DNA from: Bacteriovoracaceae bacterium
Lineage (GTDB): Bacteria; Bdellovibrionota; Bacteriovoracia; Bacteriovoracales; Bacteriovoracaceae
Length of the DNA: 40,459 nucleotides
Direction: 5' to 3'
NCBI GenBank assembly: GCA_017858255.1
Contig: JAFMBV010000024.1
Location: 1-40,459 of the forward strand
Below are positions 8,496 through 16,956 of this stretch, piece after piece. The stretch's first letter is position 1. Every line of letters begins with the position of its first letter. Under the pieces are notes generated by a model. That model was not told the DNA's origin and made no database searches. It was given only the letters and a program-made list of their open reading frames with translations. Position numbers and translations under genes: made by a program.

Positions 8496-9623
8496 ATGTC
8501 AATCGCAAGAGGCGCAAAGGCCCTAGTGACAGGTAAATATCGTTTTGGTCAACTTTGGAATTGGTATAAGGCCTACCACTTCCCTTGGGCATTGGATGTT
8601 AAACATGATCCTCCAAGGCTTGGGGTATTCCTCACGACAAAATGTAATATGAAATGTGACTTCTGCCTGACTCACTCTACGATTATTGAAGATAACGAAT
8701 TCAAGTATCAGGGCTCTGATGATATGTCGATGGACACTTTTAAGGATATTCTTAAAAAGTTCCCTAATACGCTCATTATATCCTTCATTGGAAATGGCGA
8801 ACCAATTCTTAATAGAAATATTTACGAGATGGTCAAGTACGCCCAATCGAAAAAGATGAGATCAACACTCTTTTCAAATGGACTCGTTATGGAGAGATTC
8901 ATAGAAAAGATTATCGATTCCAAAATAAAGACATTTAACATAAGTCTAAATTCGATAGATCCGGAAGAATACGAACGCTTTACTGGATACAAAGGGACCT
9001 ACTTTCACAAGGTGGTTAACAACACAAGAGCACTAGTAGAGGCCAGAAATAAAGCTCCTGACTCAGACATGGAAATCACAGCGACTATAATGGTCGACAA
9101 GCAAAACTATAGAAACATGGGAAAAATGATTAAGTTTTCCGAGGAGCTTGGCATTGATCAAGTTATCCTATCTCACTTCATGCCTTGGACGACGCCGGGA
9201 ATGACGGCGGAAGAACGCTCGATTTACTCTGATGATAAGGAGGCCATGGATTATATTAATGAATTAGCTTCGAAGACCTATAAAGTTGCCGTAACCTTTC
9301 CAACTATCTTTGATGGTGAGAAGAATAACAGACTGTGTAGAGATAATGTTCTCTCTATGAGTATTGACGGTGATGGGAATGTAAGTGGGTGCGAAAGAAA
9401 AATGCTCAACACTGAACGAAACGGTAAGTATTGGGAAAAGAATGTATTCAATAACGAACACTTTAAGTATTTGAGAAAAATATTTATAACAAAAGAAGAA
9501 AAGTTACCAGATCCTTGTGTTACATGCTTTAACAATACAACTTGTGAAACAAAATCTACTGGTAAATCCAGTGGTCAAGATCAGCAAACTGATATAAAAG
9601 TGGACTACAAAGAGATTGCTTAA
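8496..9623 (+). CDS. Radical SAM/SPASM-domain protein in the polysaccharide locus, 375 aa
   Basis: The radical SAM [4Fe-4S] motif C-x3-C-x2-C is at residues 50-57 (CNMKCDFC), inside FLTTKCNMKCDFC. A conserved GNGEP follows (about residue 108). The C-terminal third has five more cysteines (in LCRD, GCER, DPCVTC and TTCE), a SPASM-like set that would bind extra iron-sulfur clusters. I start at ATG 8496 because AGGAGG (8485-8490) lies 5 nt before it; the GTG at 8493 is too close. Radical SAM/SPASM enzymes modify peptides, sugars or proteins; the substrate here is unknown. It is divergent from wzx and followed by a GT4 gene, which suggests a glycan-related substrate. Confidence 0.8.
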   Translation: MSIARGAKALVTGKYRFGQLWNWYKAYHFPWALDVKHDPPRLGVFLTTKCNMKCDFCLTHSTIIEDNEFKYQGSDDMSMDTFKDILKKFPNTLIISFIGNGEPILNRNIYEMVKYAQSKKMRSTLFSNGLVMERFIEKIIDSKIKTFNISLNSIDPEEYERFTGYKGTYFHKVVNNTRALVEARNKAPDSDMEITATIMVDKQNYRNMGKMIKFSEELGIDQVILSHFMPWTTPGMTAEERSIYSDDKEAMDYINELASKTYKVAVTFPTIFDGEKNNRLCRDNVLSMSIDGDGNVSGCERKMLNTERNGKYWEKNVFNNEHFKYLRKIFITKEEKLPDPCVTCFNNTTCETKSTGKSSGQDQQTDIKVDYKEIA

Positions 9624-9673
9624 TTCTTCTTTTAGTAAAATAAGATTTATGACTATAAACCAATCGTTAACAA

Positions 9674-9685
9674 TACAATGAAGCC
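9674..9685 (+). promoter_or_regulatory. -10 element placed for a leaderless transcript
   Basis: TACAAT (9674-9679) is followed by six bases and then ATG at 9686. There is no ribosome-binding site in the gap. A -35 at normal distance is not evident. Confidence 0.45.
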
Positions 9686-10816
9686 ATGAATCTTATTGTT
9701 TATGTACACGACTATACTCGCCAAATTGGTCATTCAAGGGCCATGATTGAAGTGATAGACCAACTACCTGTTGATAAGGTAAAAGTCGTCTGTTACTCAC
9801 ATGCCCCTAAAGAAGATATCAATTTAGAAAGAGATATCCCCTATGAATTCATAAAGGTTCCTTTTTCAGGCATTAAGCCCTTTCTTTTAAGGAACCTATT
9901 TTTTCAAATCTACACACGATTATTTAAAGCTAAATTCACAAATGAAAGCGATCATTCCATTTCAATTGGAGTATGTAGTTTTAACGCTGACATAATAAAT
10001 ATTCAATTCGCCCACTTCCTTTGGGAAAAGGAGTATTTTAAAGTCAATAAGATGGGCCCTCTAAAGTTTATGTATAAGAAAATACTTTTAAGATACTTAA
10101 CCTTATGCGAAGACATCTATTATAAGAAGAAGGGGTTGAAATTTGTATTCCTGTCAAAATTCATTGCAGATAAATTTATAGACCGCTTTAATATAAAAGG
10201 GAAAAATCATGTCACAGCTTATTCTTCGGCCGACATAGTTCAGTTTAAACCCAATGTTGAAATATCCTTAGAAGTAAAGCTTAAGAAACTAATAACTATT
10301 CACAAGGAACTTGCCAATTTAGATATCAATAAGACGACTTTCTTATTTGTGGGAGCTTTTGAAAGAAAAGGTTTACCACTATTTGTGGATTTAATACCGG
10401 AAGACTGTAACCTTATCGTAGTAGGTCAATCAGAAAGCGGAAGTACTTTTAAACTTCCTCAAAAAGAAAATATCTTCCACGTTCCCTTTACTAAGGATAT
10501 CCCACTCTTTTATAACCTTTGTGATATTTTTGTCTTTCCGACACACTTCGAACCCTTCGGTCTGGTGCTTCTAGAGGCGACAATATCAGGGATGCAAATA
10601 ATCACAACATTTGAGTCTGTTGGGGCAAGTGAATTACTTGTAGATTTACCTAATATATCCTTCGTTAACGCTAATAACTTAACAAAGGAAACCTTTAAAG
10701 GATTCAACAAAATAACAGATGAAGAAAGGCAGATCAATCACGAAGTAAGACGCCAACATCTCTCAAAATACACATGGAAAGCCTGTGCTGAAGAATGGAA
10801 GAAAGTAATAGAGTAA
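9686..10816 (+). CDS. Glycosyltransferase family 4 protein, 376 aa
   Basis: A GT-B retaining glycosyltransferase. The acceptor domain covers roughly residues 1-190. The donor domain begins with FLFVGAFERKGL (219-230) and contains the EX7E motif E289-PFGLVLL-E297, then a variant GASELL loop. It should act on the cytoplasmic side in assembly of the local polysaccharide. It lies 62 bp after the radical SAM gene and has its own TACAAT six bases before ATG, so it may be transcribed separately as a leaderless message. It ends 2 bp from the stop of the convergent SLBB gene, and I see no terminator between them. Confidence 0.85.
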   Translation: MNLIVYVHDYTRQIGHSRAMIEVIDQLPVDKVKVVCYSHAPKEDINLERDIPYEFIKVPFSGIKPFLLRNLFFQIYTRLFKAKFTNESDHSISIGVCSFNADIINIQFAHFLWEKEYFKVNKMGPLKFMYKKILLRYLTLCEDIYYKKKGLKFVFLSKFIADKFIDRFNIKGKNHVTAYSSADIVQFKPNVEISLEVKLKKLITIHKELANLDINKTTFLFVGAFERKGLPLFVDLIPEDCNLIVVGQSESGSTFKLPQKENIFHVPFTKDIPLFYNLCDIFVFPTHFEPFGLVLLEATISGMQIITTFESVGASELLVDLPNISFVNANNLTKETFKGFNKITDEERQINHEVRRQHLSKYTWKACAEEWKKVIE

Positions 10817-10818
10817 AA

Positions 10819-11358
10819 CTATTTTTGAACTTGGCGATATAAAAGAATTGAACTCAGAACTGTAAGCACAACCCCCACCAAACTTGTATAATAAGACCTA
10901 TCTCTATAAAAATTATCCTTTGGAATAAAGATAGTATCTCCTGGCTGAAGTTTGAAATTTTCAATATCTATATTGCCACCTTCAGAAATATCGAAAGACA
11001 ATTTCTTTCTCTCACCATCTCTAGAAGTAGTAACATAGACATCATCAAAAACAGCATCTGCACTTGGACCACCGGCCAATGAAATCCCATTGATTAAATT
11101 GGTATCCAAGGGAATGAAGTGAAGCCCAGTATTTTTAATCTGACCCCAGAAATGTACGGGAATAAGCACCTTACCTTTTACCGAAGGTGAGTAGAAAATT
11201 GAGCCAGCTTTTTTACCAATATTTTCGACTTCAGAAGGTAGGGCCAATTCTCTAATATTATAACTAACAGCATCTTTTGATTTATTTTCTTTTTTCTTTT
11301 TAGCAAAAGAAGGTTGAATAAGAAGAAAAACTAAAAGAAATGTCATCATTTTTTTCAT
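10819..11358 (-). CDS. SLBB-domain exported protein with C-terminal membrane anchor, 179 aa
   Basis: The N-terminus (residues 1-19, ending PSFA) is a signal peptide, followed by a Lys-rich stretch. A single SLBB (ubiquitin-like, sugar-binding) domain covers about 60-148: GKVLIPVHFWGQIKNTG, then NGISLAGGPS, VYVTTSRDGE and LQPGDTIFIP are the usual landmarks. Residues 155-175 form a hydrophobic segment, so it is probably held in a membrane. Unlike Wza-type exporters, there is no polysaccharide export (PES) domain and no lipobox Cys. AAAGG lies 7 nt before the ATG. It is the last gene of the Wzz/Wzy block and is likely a periplasmic part of the export machinery, perhaps paired with a Wza encoded elsewhere. 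Confidence 0.75.
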   Translation of the reverse strand: MKKMMTFLLVFLLIQPSFAKKKKENKSKDAVSYNIRELALPSEVENIGKKAGSIFYSPSVKGKVLIPVHFWGQIKNTGLHFIPLDTNLINGISLAGGPSADAVFDDVYVTTSRDGERKKLSFDISEGGNIDIENFKLQPGDTIFIPKDNFYRDRSYYTSLVGVVLTVLSSILLYRQVQK

Positions 11359-11384
11359 AAATATACCTTTAATTAGATTTTATA

Positions 11385-12971
11385 CTAAACATCTACAATT
11401 TCAAAGGAATCAAACTCACCCTCATCTAAATTCTCACTCTTTTCTTGAACCCTTCTCTTATCCTTAATGGTTTTGTAAACATTAAAACCTGTTCCTGCCC
11501 AAAACCAATAATAGAAAGACTCTGGATTAAATGGCAAGGCCACCGAACCCCAATTAAAAACGGATAAAACAAATACAGTCATTGAGCAACATGCTAACAA
11601 AGAAAAGGCCGTAAGCTCTTTCCAGCGTAGTAAGGTGATAAGCCTTGAGAATAAAGATACGTTTACCGCGACAATTATAAATAGATAAATAAAAGCGCCT
11701 AAACCTAGTTCTAAGAAGAGAAAAATAATTAAGTTATCATTACTCCAAAACCAAATTTTAGGCTTATCTAAATGTCTATTACGCCTCTCCTCAAAGTCAG
11801 GTAGAAATTTTTGAGTCATCCCCACACCATAGCCAAAGGGAAGCTCTATTCTTTCATCAAATATATCCATAAAAGTATCAAAATTGGCCCTATTCGCTAA
11901 CATACCAGAATCCATTAGTCCCTCATATCTGCTTAAGGCACCATCAAAATTGATTCCCTGCTTCTCTAAGAAGTTAGAAGTTAGAGGTAATGTAAATACG
12001 AAGACAAAGACGAAGATTAGGGCCGTAGCTCCTCTTTTAAATTTAAGCCTTGAACCAATAAACTTAAGAAAAGCAAAGGAGACCACAATAAGGACCATCT
12101 TAAGGGTTGCACTCCTAACCTGAGAAACGAAAGAGGCAAAAAAGAAGGAGGAGATCGAAAGCCACTTAAATAGACTTAAAAAAGCCTGCAAAGGGGGATT
12201 CTTTTTAACTATAATTGATGGCTTGAAAAGAAGTAAAAAAGGAATCGTTAAATAAAATAGAACACTCATGCCTCCTGGCACAAAACTCAATCCCCATGGA
12301 CGGTAGACTAAACCTGTGAAAGCCGAGTACTTCGCAAATAAAGAACGGTAATTTTCTGAGATACCATAGAGAAAATTCTCATCTAACTGATTTTGGATAA
12401 TCACGATAATGGATGTTAAGAATAGAAATATGTTAAAGAGAAGAAGCATCTTCTGACCTTTAACTTCCATTAAGTTAATGGGAAAATTTTGAATAAAAAA
12501 GAATAATAAAAAAGGAAAAATAAATATCTTGGAGGTAGCTATACCTGCGATAAACCCAGCACCATTAGGGTTAAATAATTCGAGAGCAAACCAGATAAAG
12601 TGAAAAAATATACCAATAACGAGGTAATTGGGCACCACTTCCCTATTTATAAGTTTTTTACTTGAGATGCTTGAGCGAATAATTAGACCGGCCAAGAAAA
12701 TATCGAAGATCAATCTAAAAATTATATTATAGCCCCACAGTACTCTTCCCTGGCCCTCGAACAGAGTAAACAAGGCCAATGCCCAAAATATCTGGGTTTT
12801 GTCTGAGGTGATAATCAACAGGCCTAATAAAACGGTTTGCCCTAAGTATAAATACTTCACCGCAGGCAAGCCCAGAATATTAAATAGAATGTTTGCGAAG
12901 CAAATTATAATAAAAATTGAAAACAGAGAACGTGAAGTTTTCTGGTCTGCATTATTGGCGATTCCTTCCAT
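11385..12971 (-). CDS. Wzy/O-antigen ligase-like membrane polymerase, 528 aa
   Basis: A polytopic inner-membrane protein with about 11-12 hydrophobic segments and a long periplasmic loop (about residues 335-400) before the last helices. This is the usual layout of Wzy polymerases and WaaL-like ligases. Motifs RPWGLSFVPGGMSVLF before the loop and GYGVGMTQKF within it resemble O-antigen polymerase landmarks. It probably joins flipped repeat units into chains. A charged cytoplasmic tail closes the protein. It lies between Wzz and SLBB genes, supporting polymerase over ligase. It has TATTAT six bases before ATG and a terminator-like hairpin upstream, so it can probably be transcribed without Wzz. 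Confidence 0.75.
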   Translation of the reverse strand: MEGIANNADQKTSRSLFSIFIIICFANILFNILGLPAVKYLYLGQTVLLGLLIITSDKTQIFWALALFTLFEGQGRVLWGYNIIFRLIFDIFLAGLIIRSSISSKKLINREVVPNYLVIGIFFHFIWFALELFNPNGAGFIAGIATSKIFIFPFLLFFFIQNFPINLMEVKGQKMLLLFNIFLFLTSIIVIIQNQLDENFLYGISENYRSLFAKYSAFTGLVYRPWGLSFVPGGMSVLFYLTIPFLLLFKPSIIVKKNPPLQAFLSLFKWLSISSFFFASFVSQVRSATLKMVLIVVSFAFLKFIGSRLKFKRGATALIFVFVFVFTLPLTSNFLEKQGINFDGALSRYEGLMDSGMLANRANFDTFMDIFDERIELPFGYGVGMTQKFLPDFEERRNRHLDKPKIWFWSNDNLIIFLFLELGLGAFIYLFIIVAVNVSLFSRLITLLRWKELTAFSLLACCSMTVFVLSVFNWGSVALPFNPESFYYWFWAGTGFNVYKTIKDKRRVQEKSENLDEGEFDSFEIVDV

Positions 12972-12983
12972 AGGACAATAATA
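12972..12983 (-). promoter_or_regulatory. -10 element placed for a leaderless wzy-like transcript
   Basis: On the minus strand TATTAT (12983-12978) is followed by TGTCCT and then the ATG at 12971, a six-base gap with no ribosome-binding site. There is no clear -35; upstream sequence is A/T-rich. Confidence 0.4.
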
Positions 12984-13006
12984 CTTTATTTTTTTGATTT
13001 ATTGAT

Positions 13007-13036
13007 AAAAAAACCTATCCCGAGTATTACTCTCGG
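13007..13036 (-). terminator. Probable intrinsic terminator after the Wzz gene
   Basis: Immediately after the TAA of the Wzz gene, the minus strand reads CCGAG-AGTAATA-CTCGG (13036-13020). Six bases and a run of seven T (13013-13007) follow. The stem can be lengthened by pairing AACC with the GGTT next to the T run. It would separate the Wzz message from the Wzy message. Confidence 0.55.
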
Positions 13037-14536
13037 TTAGTCAAAGTCAGGAGTGTTACCAATAATAGTGAGGTCTTCAAAGCTCTTTTCAAGTTCGTGT
13101 TGATCGTAAATTCTATCGTCGAGAAGAAAGAAGCTCGAAATAACCAACACAAGTAGTCCCAAACTTATAGATAAAGAAAATAGTATGATTTTTGATTTAC
13201 TTACTTTCTTATACACATTTTGTGTACTCAGCTGATTTTCAAAGACTAGGTCAGATACAACAGTAGAGTTTAAGAGAGTCAGTTGGAGTATTTTCTGCTC
13301 TAGAAGTTTAAAATAATCAAATGAGGGCTTAATATTTTCAAGTTTTTCATCCACAAGGCTAAGTTCCTTAACTTGTCCTTCCCTTTGCAAAATTAGTCTG
13401 TCAAACTCTTTCGTTGTTTTCTTGTATTGTTCCGACTTAACTTTAAAGTCAAATTCAGTGAAGTTAGACTCATTTTCTTTCTTTAAGATAAAACTAGCAT
13501 CACTCGAAACTTTACGCCCAGACATACCCATTGATATAAGTTTCTTCTTAGATGACATGAGGTCGGCCTGAAGCTGTTTTACGATTACATTATCTTGAGT
13601 ACTGATAGAATTACTCACAGATTGAACTGCTCCAATATCTTCTTCAAGCTTCTTAATTTTCTCTTCCAATCTCTTTCGCTTTTGATATACGAGCAATTTA
13701 TCGGTCTTGATCTCGCCCTTATAGGCTTTCTTAGTTTCCGTAACTTGAGTCTCAGCTAAGGCCAGTTCTAGTTTTAACTTTTGTCTAAAAAGATTATTTC
13801 TTTCTATCTTATTAGTCATAGACGCGATACTTGCAGTAAGTGCTCGGGCCTGATCTTTTAATGACTTAATATCGACGATACTAAGCTCTTTTCTCTTCGT
13901 ATCAGCTATTTCACTTGATATTTTAATTTGCTCATCAATTTTATGACGAATTGCCTCAACCCTACTTTTAACAATTCTTTTACTAACTTCATTCAATAGA
14001 AACTTAGTTGTATCAGGATCTAGTGAACTCACTTGAACAAAATATTTATTAACGACGAGACGGTCTGGCACTATGCGAATAAAGGAAAACAATATTCCCC
14101 GAAGTTTGGACTCAATACAAAGCTCTAAACCACTACAACCTTTCATTATACTATCAAAATTAATTGTCGATTTTGAATTAATTGGTGATAGGTTAAGTGT
14201 TCTAAACTCTGGAAGTTTAATTAACTCTGAAGTAAATTCTTGTTGAAAGTCTAATGAACTAATAAGGCCTACAACCTCTCCTTCAGACAAAGAACTTGTC
14301 TGTTCACCTAAAACAGAAGCAATTGCACTAGTTGGGCTATCAGACTCTGTGGCAATATTTTTGAAAAACTTTTTACGTAAATAGATATCACTTTGATTTT
14401 GATAAAAATAACTTGCGTACCCAAACACAATGACGGGCAGAAAAATGGAGAACCATTTATAACGAATCATCAACTTCCAAAAGAATGGGAAGTTTATGAT
14501 GGTCGTTTCATGTAGGATGATATTTAGTTTTTTCAT
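13037..14536 (-). CDS. Wzz-type chain-length/co-polymerase protein, 499 aa
   Basis: This has the layout of a polysaccharide co-polymerase: a cytoplasmic N-terminus, a membrane segment at about residues 29-47 (WFSIFLPVIVFGYASYFY), a long periplasmic region with extended coiled coil (about 195-430), and a second membrane segment at about 455-478. It lacks the cytoplasmic tyrosine-kinase domain of Wzc. The two genes just upstream encode BY-kinase-like partners, so it resembles Gram-positive-style split systems (CapA/CapB). It probably controls chain length of the Wzy product. Its start overlaps the preceding gene by 1 nt. Most of the N-terminal periplasmic part has no motif I can name. Confidence 0.75.
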   Translation of the reverse strand: MKKLNIILHETTIINFPFFWKLMIRYKWFSIFLPVIVFGYASYFYQNQSDIYLRKKFFKNIATESDSPTSAIASVLGEQTSSLSEGEVVGLISSLDFQQEFTSELIKLPEFRTLNLSPINSKSTINFDSIMKGCSGLELCIESKLRGILFSFIRIVPDRLVVNKYFVQVSSLDPDTTKFLLNEVSKRIVKSRVEAIRHKIDEQIKISSEIADTKRKELSIVDIKSLKDQARALTASIASMTNKIERNNLFRQKLKLELALAETQVTETKKAYKGEIKTDKLLVYQKRKRLEEKIKKLEEDIGAVQSVSNSISTQDNVIVKQLQADLMSSKKKLISMGMSGRKVSSDASFILKKENESNFTEFDFKVKSEQYKKTTKEFDRLILQREGQVKELSLVDEKLENIKPSFDYFKLLEQKILQLTLLNSTVVSDLVFENQLSTQNVYKKVSKSKIILFSLSISLGLLVLVISSFFLLDDRIYDQHELEKSFEDLTIIGNTPDFD

Positions 14537-15384
14537 TATTTACTAAATAGCCTCTTCCACCACGGTCGGTTATCCTTAGCATTATTGCGATTGGAGTCAT
14601 TAGAATCATCTTCATTCTTTGACGAAGAAGACTTCTCTTCAAGTAAAAGGCCTTTTAAGTTAATTCCATAACCTAAGAAGAACTTCTTTATATCTTCAAT
14701 ATCACTTTTCTTAGTTAAACTCTGAGCGACAATAATACTTATCGATTCAAATTTCATGATGACAGGAAAGTATCCTTCTGAATCAATTTGTATTTTATGA
14801 AGCTCTGGCACATCCCAAAAGACAATGTCATAAAGGTCGACAATTTGGTCAAAAACCTCGTCATACTCACCTAATTCGTTATCTACGGCCAATGATAGGA
14901 TTTCATCTAAGTTGATAAATTCAAAGTGATTATAAAAAGACTTTATATTTATAACTTTATCTTTACCCCAATAGTCATAAGGAATATTTTTACTGATAGA
15001 GACAATATCTTTGAAAGCGCCTTGCTTTAAATTATCGCTAATAATACCTATTTTTAAGTCTTCTTTATGATCAAAAAAGCTTGCAAGGCCTAAGATTGTC
15101 TTTTGTTGACTCGTTTGATAACCCGTAGAAGTAATCGCAAATGACTTCACTCCGGCCATGTAATCGCTATAAAAGCTTCTTCCGATTTTAAATAATTCGT
15201 GGTGATTACTAACTTTATAGAAATACCTATTAGACTTCTTCTTTTTTGGTTTTTCTCTTTTATTCTCATTTGCATCAAGGATTTTAAGGTCAGGTCTTGA
15301 GTTCTTAGAACCTTCCTCGAAAGTATCCTGAGTTACTTTCTCTTTCTCTACTTGATTTTTTAGTTTCAATTTAAGACCGCTCAT
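14536..15384 (-). CDS. BY-kinase/MinD-like protein with degenerate Walker A, 282 aa
   Basis: Residues 60-255 align with the cytoplasmic kinase domain of Wzc/CpsD. HELFKIGRSFYSDYMAGVKSF corresponds to the start of that domain. The Walker A position reads T87-G88-YQTSQQ-K95-T96, keeping only the outer Gly and the Lys-Thr. The Walker A' position IISDNLK keeps D117. Walker B reads VFWDVPE with D191 and P193. The C-terminal part ...GYGINLKGLLLE matches the family's last strand. There is no C-terminal tyrosine cluster; the tail is Ser/Asn/Asp-rich and ends WWKRLF. It overlaps the neighbours by 4 nt and 1 nt. It is likely a Wzz partner; kinase activity is doubtful, though it may still bind nucleotide. 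Confidence 0.65.
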   Translation of the reverse strand: MSGLKLKLKNQVEKEKVTQDTFEEGSKNSRPDLKILDANENKREKPKKKKSNRYFYKVSNHHELFKIGRSFYSDYMAGVKSFAITSTGYQTSQQKTILGLASFFDHKEDLKIGIISDNLKQGAFKDIVSISKNIPYDYWGKDKVINIKSFYNHFEFINLDEILSLAVDNELGEYDEVFDQIVDLYDIVFWDVPELHKIQIDSEGYFPVIMKFESISIIVAQSLTKKSDIEDIKKFFLGYGINLKGLLLEEKSSSSKNEDDSNDSNRNNAKDNRPWWKRLFSK

Positions 15385-16796
15385 TTCTTATCCTCCCGGT
15401 CTTTGCTTGAATTACTAAATAACAACCCCTTTATTGGTATTTGATAACGCTTAAAATATGAAATCATTTCATTAATTTCTGATATCTTTGAAACATTCTT
15501 TCCTACAATAAAGGAAACATTGTCCAAAGACCTAATGATTGGAAAATATACTTCTTTATTAGAATCTAAAATCTCTAATTCTGGCAGATCCCACAATATC
15601 AAATCAAAAGAATCAATTAAGAAGTCTAAGAAATCCTCAAAATTATAGGCGGTAATCTTTCTTTCGATCTTTTTTAATTCGCTATACTCGATAACTTCAA
15701 ACCCATCACCCGTATAAAAATCATAATGAAGGTCTTCATCAAATACTCTGGCCTCTTTCTTTCGTGCTTGAGTCGCAATCTTACTGTAGAACGAATCCAC
15801 TAAAGAAGGTGTAATAACACAAATATTGACATCTTCGTGGTAATTGAAAAATGACAAGATCCCCAGAACAGATTTTTCTCTCTCTTCTTTAAGTCCTATA
15901 GAGGAAAAGGAGAATGATTTAAGACCTGAGCGAAAATCCTTTAAGAATGAACTTCCTACTTTAAAAAGTTCGACATGGTCCTTTGCTCTATAATAGTAGC
16001 CATGGCCACTACGGTTCTTTTTCCTAGAAAAAGTATGTTTCTCATAGTTTACTTTTCTTTCTTCATTTTGATCATTGTTTTTGAGTTTTAAACTCATTTT
16101 GAGTGGTTTAGGTGTACTCTTCGGTTCCTTCGCTGAAGGTTCGGGAGTCTTTTCTTCAACACTTTCTGTTTTACTTTTTGGCCATTTAAAGTTTAAAACC
16201 TTTTTTTCCACTTCGGCCGTTTCGCTTTTTGCTTCTGTAACTTCTATTTGTTCTTTAACAGGAACACTTTTACCGTCAGAGAGTTTCCCTAGAAAATCCT
16301 GATTAATAAGATTTTCAAGCTCATCTAGATTAAAGTATTTTATGTCTTCTTTTTGCTCGAATCCAATCTGTCCATCAATTTCATTCTCATCTAATTTATC
16401 TATCGTGTCTTCTACAAGAGAGACAAACTCACTAGCATGATGGCGAGGTTCAAAAAGTAGGCTTATTCGAGTAGCTTCATCAATGCTTATTTTTTCAACA
16501 ACAACTTGCTTAATACCCTTATTCTCATTGATGAACTTCTTAAGATCTTTTGGATTAACAATTTCAATCCCAGAGTCACGAAAAATTTTAACTTGGGTAA
16601 TGGCCTCAGTAGAGTCCTCTGTATTTGGCTTTGGAAGACTTACATTTTTTTCAAAAAACTCAGACTTAAGTTTAAATTCTTTTTCAAGAGAGTCACGCGT
16701 ACTAGTTTCTTTTCCATCCACAACTCTAAGGTTGCTAGATTTCTCTTGCGTTACTTCTCCCTCCAAAATGTCTATTTTCTTAAGTGCTTTTGCCAT
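15381..16796 (-). CDS. BY-kinase-like protein with long N-terminal extension and degenerate Walker A, 471 aa
   Basis: Residues 234-471 are a paralogue of the 282-aa protein encoded directly downstream. Both open with a MSLKLKN-like stretch, share HVELFKVGSSFLKDFRSGLKSF, have a broken Walker A (here I300-G301-LKEERE-K308-S309), and a Walker B LWDLPE (D403, P405). The Walker A' Asp is absent (ITPSL). Residues 1-233 are a charged, largely disordered extension rich in Glu and Lys with no known domain. There is no tyrosine cluster at the C-terminus. The start has AAAGGA 5 nt upstream. It is the first gene of the Wzz/Wzy block. The role is probably regulation or scaffolding of polymerisation rather than catalysis. 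Confidence 0.65.
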   Translation of the reverse strand: MAKALKKIDILEGEVTQEKSSNLRVVDGKETSTRDSLEKEFKLKSEFFEKNVSLPKPNTEDSTEAITQVKIFRDSGIEIVNPKDLKKFINENKGIKQVVVEKISIDEATRISLLFEPRHHASEFVSLVEDTIDKLDENEIDGQIGFEQKEDIKYFNLDELENLINQDFLGKLSDGKSVPVKEQIEVTEAKSETAEVEKKVLNFKWPKSKTESVEEKTPEPSAKEPKSTPKPLKMSLKLKNNDQNEERKVNYEKHTFSRKKNRSGHGYYYRAKDHVELFKVGSSFLKDFRSGLKSFSFSSIGLKEEREKSVLGILSFFNYHEDVNICVITPSLVDSFYSKIATQARKKEARVFDEDLHYDFYTGDGFEVIEYSELKKIERKITAYNFEDFLDFLIDSFDLILWDLPELEILDSNKEVYFPIIRSLDNVSFIVGKNVSKISEINEMISYFKRYQIPIKGLLFSNSSKDREDKK

Positions 16797-16886
16797 TAAA
16801 TCCTTTCATGAAGCCACATGACCTCATTCTCTTTTCGACCTAAATATTTAAAGTTTTAGGGTTTAAGTTGGATTAAATAGGGACAA

Positions 16887-16905
16887 ATCTTAATAGATTT
16901 AAGAT
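16887..16905. repeat. AT-rich inverted repeat between pheT and the Wzz block
   Basis: ATCTTAA-TAGAT-TTAAGAT has perfect 7-bp arms. It lies in the 160-bp gap between the stop of pheT and the start of the 471-aa gene. It could be a weak terminator for pheT or an operator for the polysaccharide block. There is no clear T run. I see no other gene in the gap. Confidence 0.35.
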
Positions 16906-16956
16906 GTTGCGAGGAAATCACTAAAGTTAAACATATAAGCAAGTGATAACGGAGTA

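Noticed and set aside
8523-8846. 107-codon antisense frame inside the radical SAM gene
   Set aside because: The plus-strand frame holds the CxxxCxxC motif and a perfect AGGAGG site; the antisense frame has no support.
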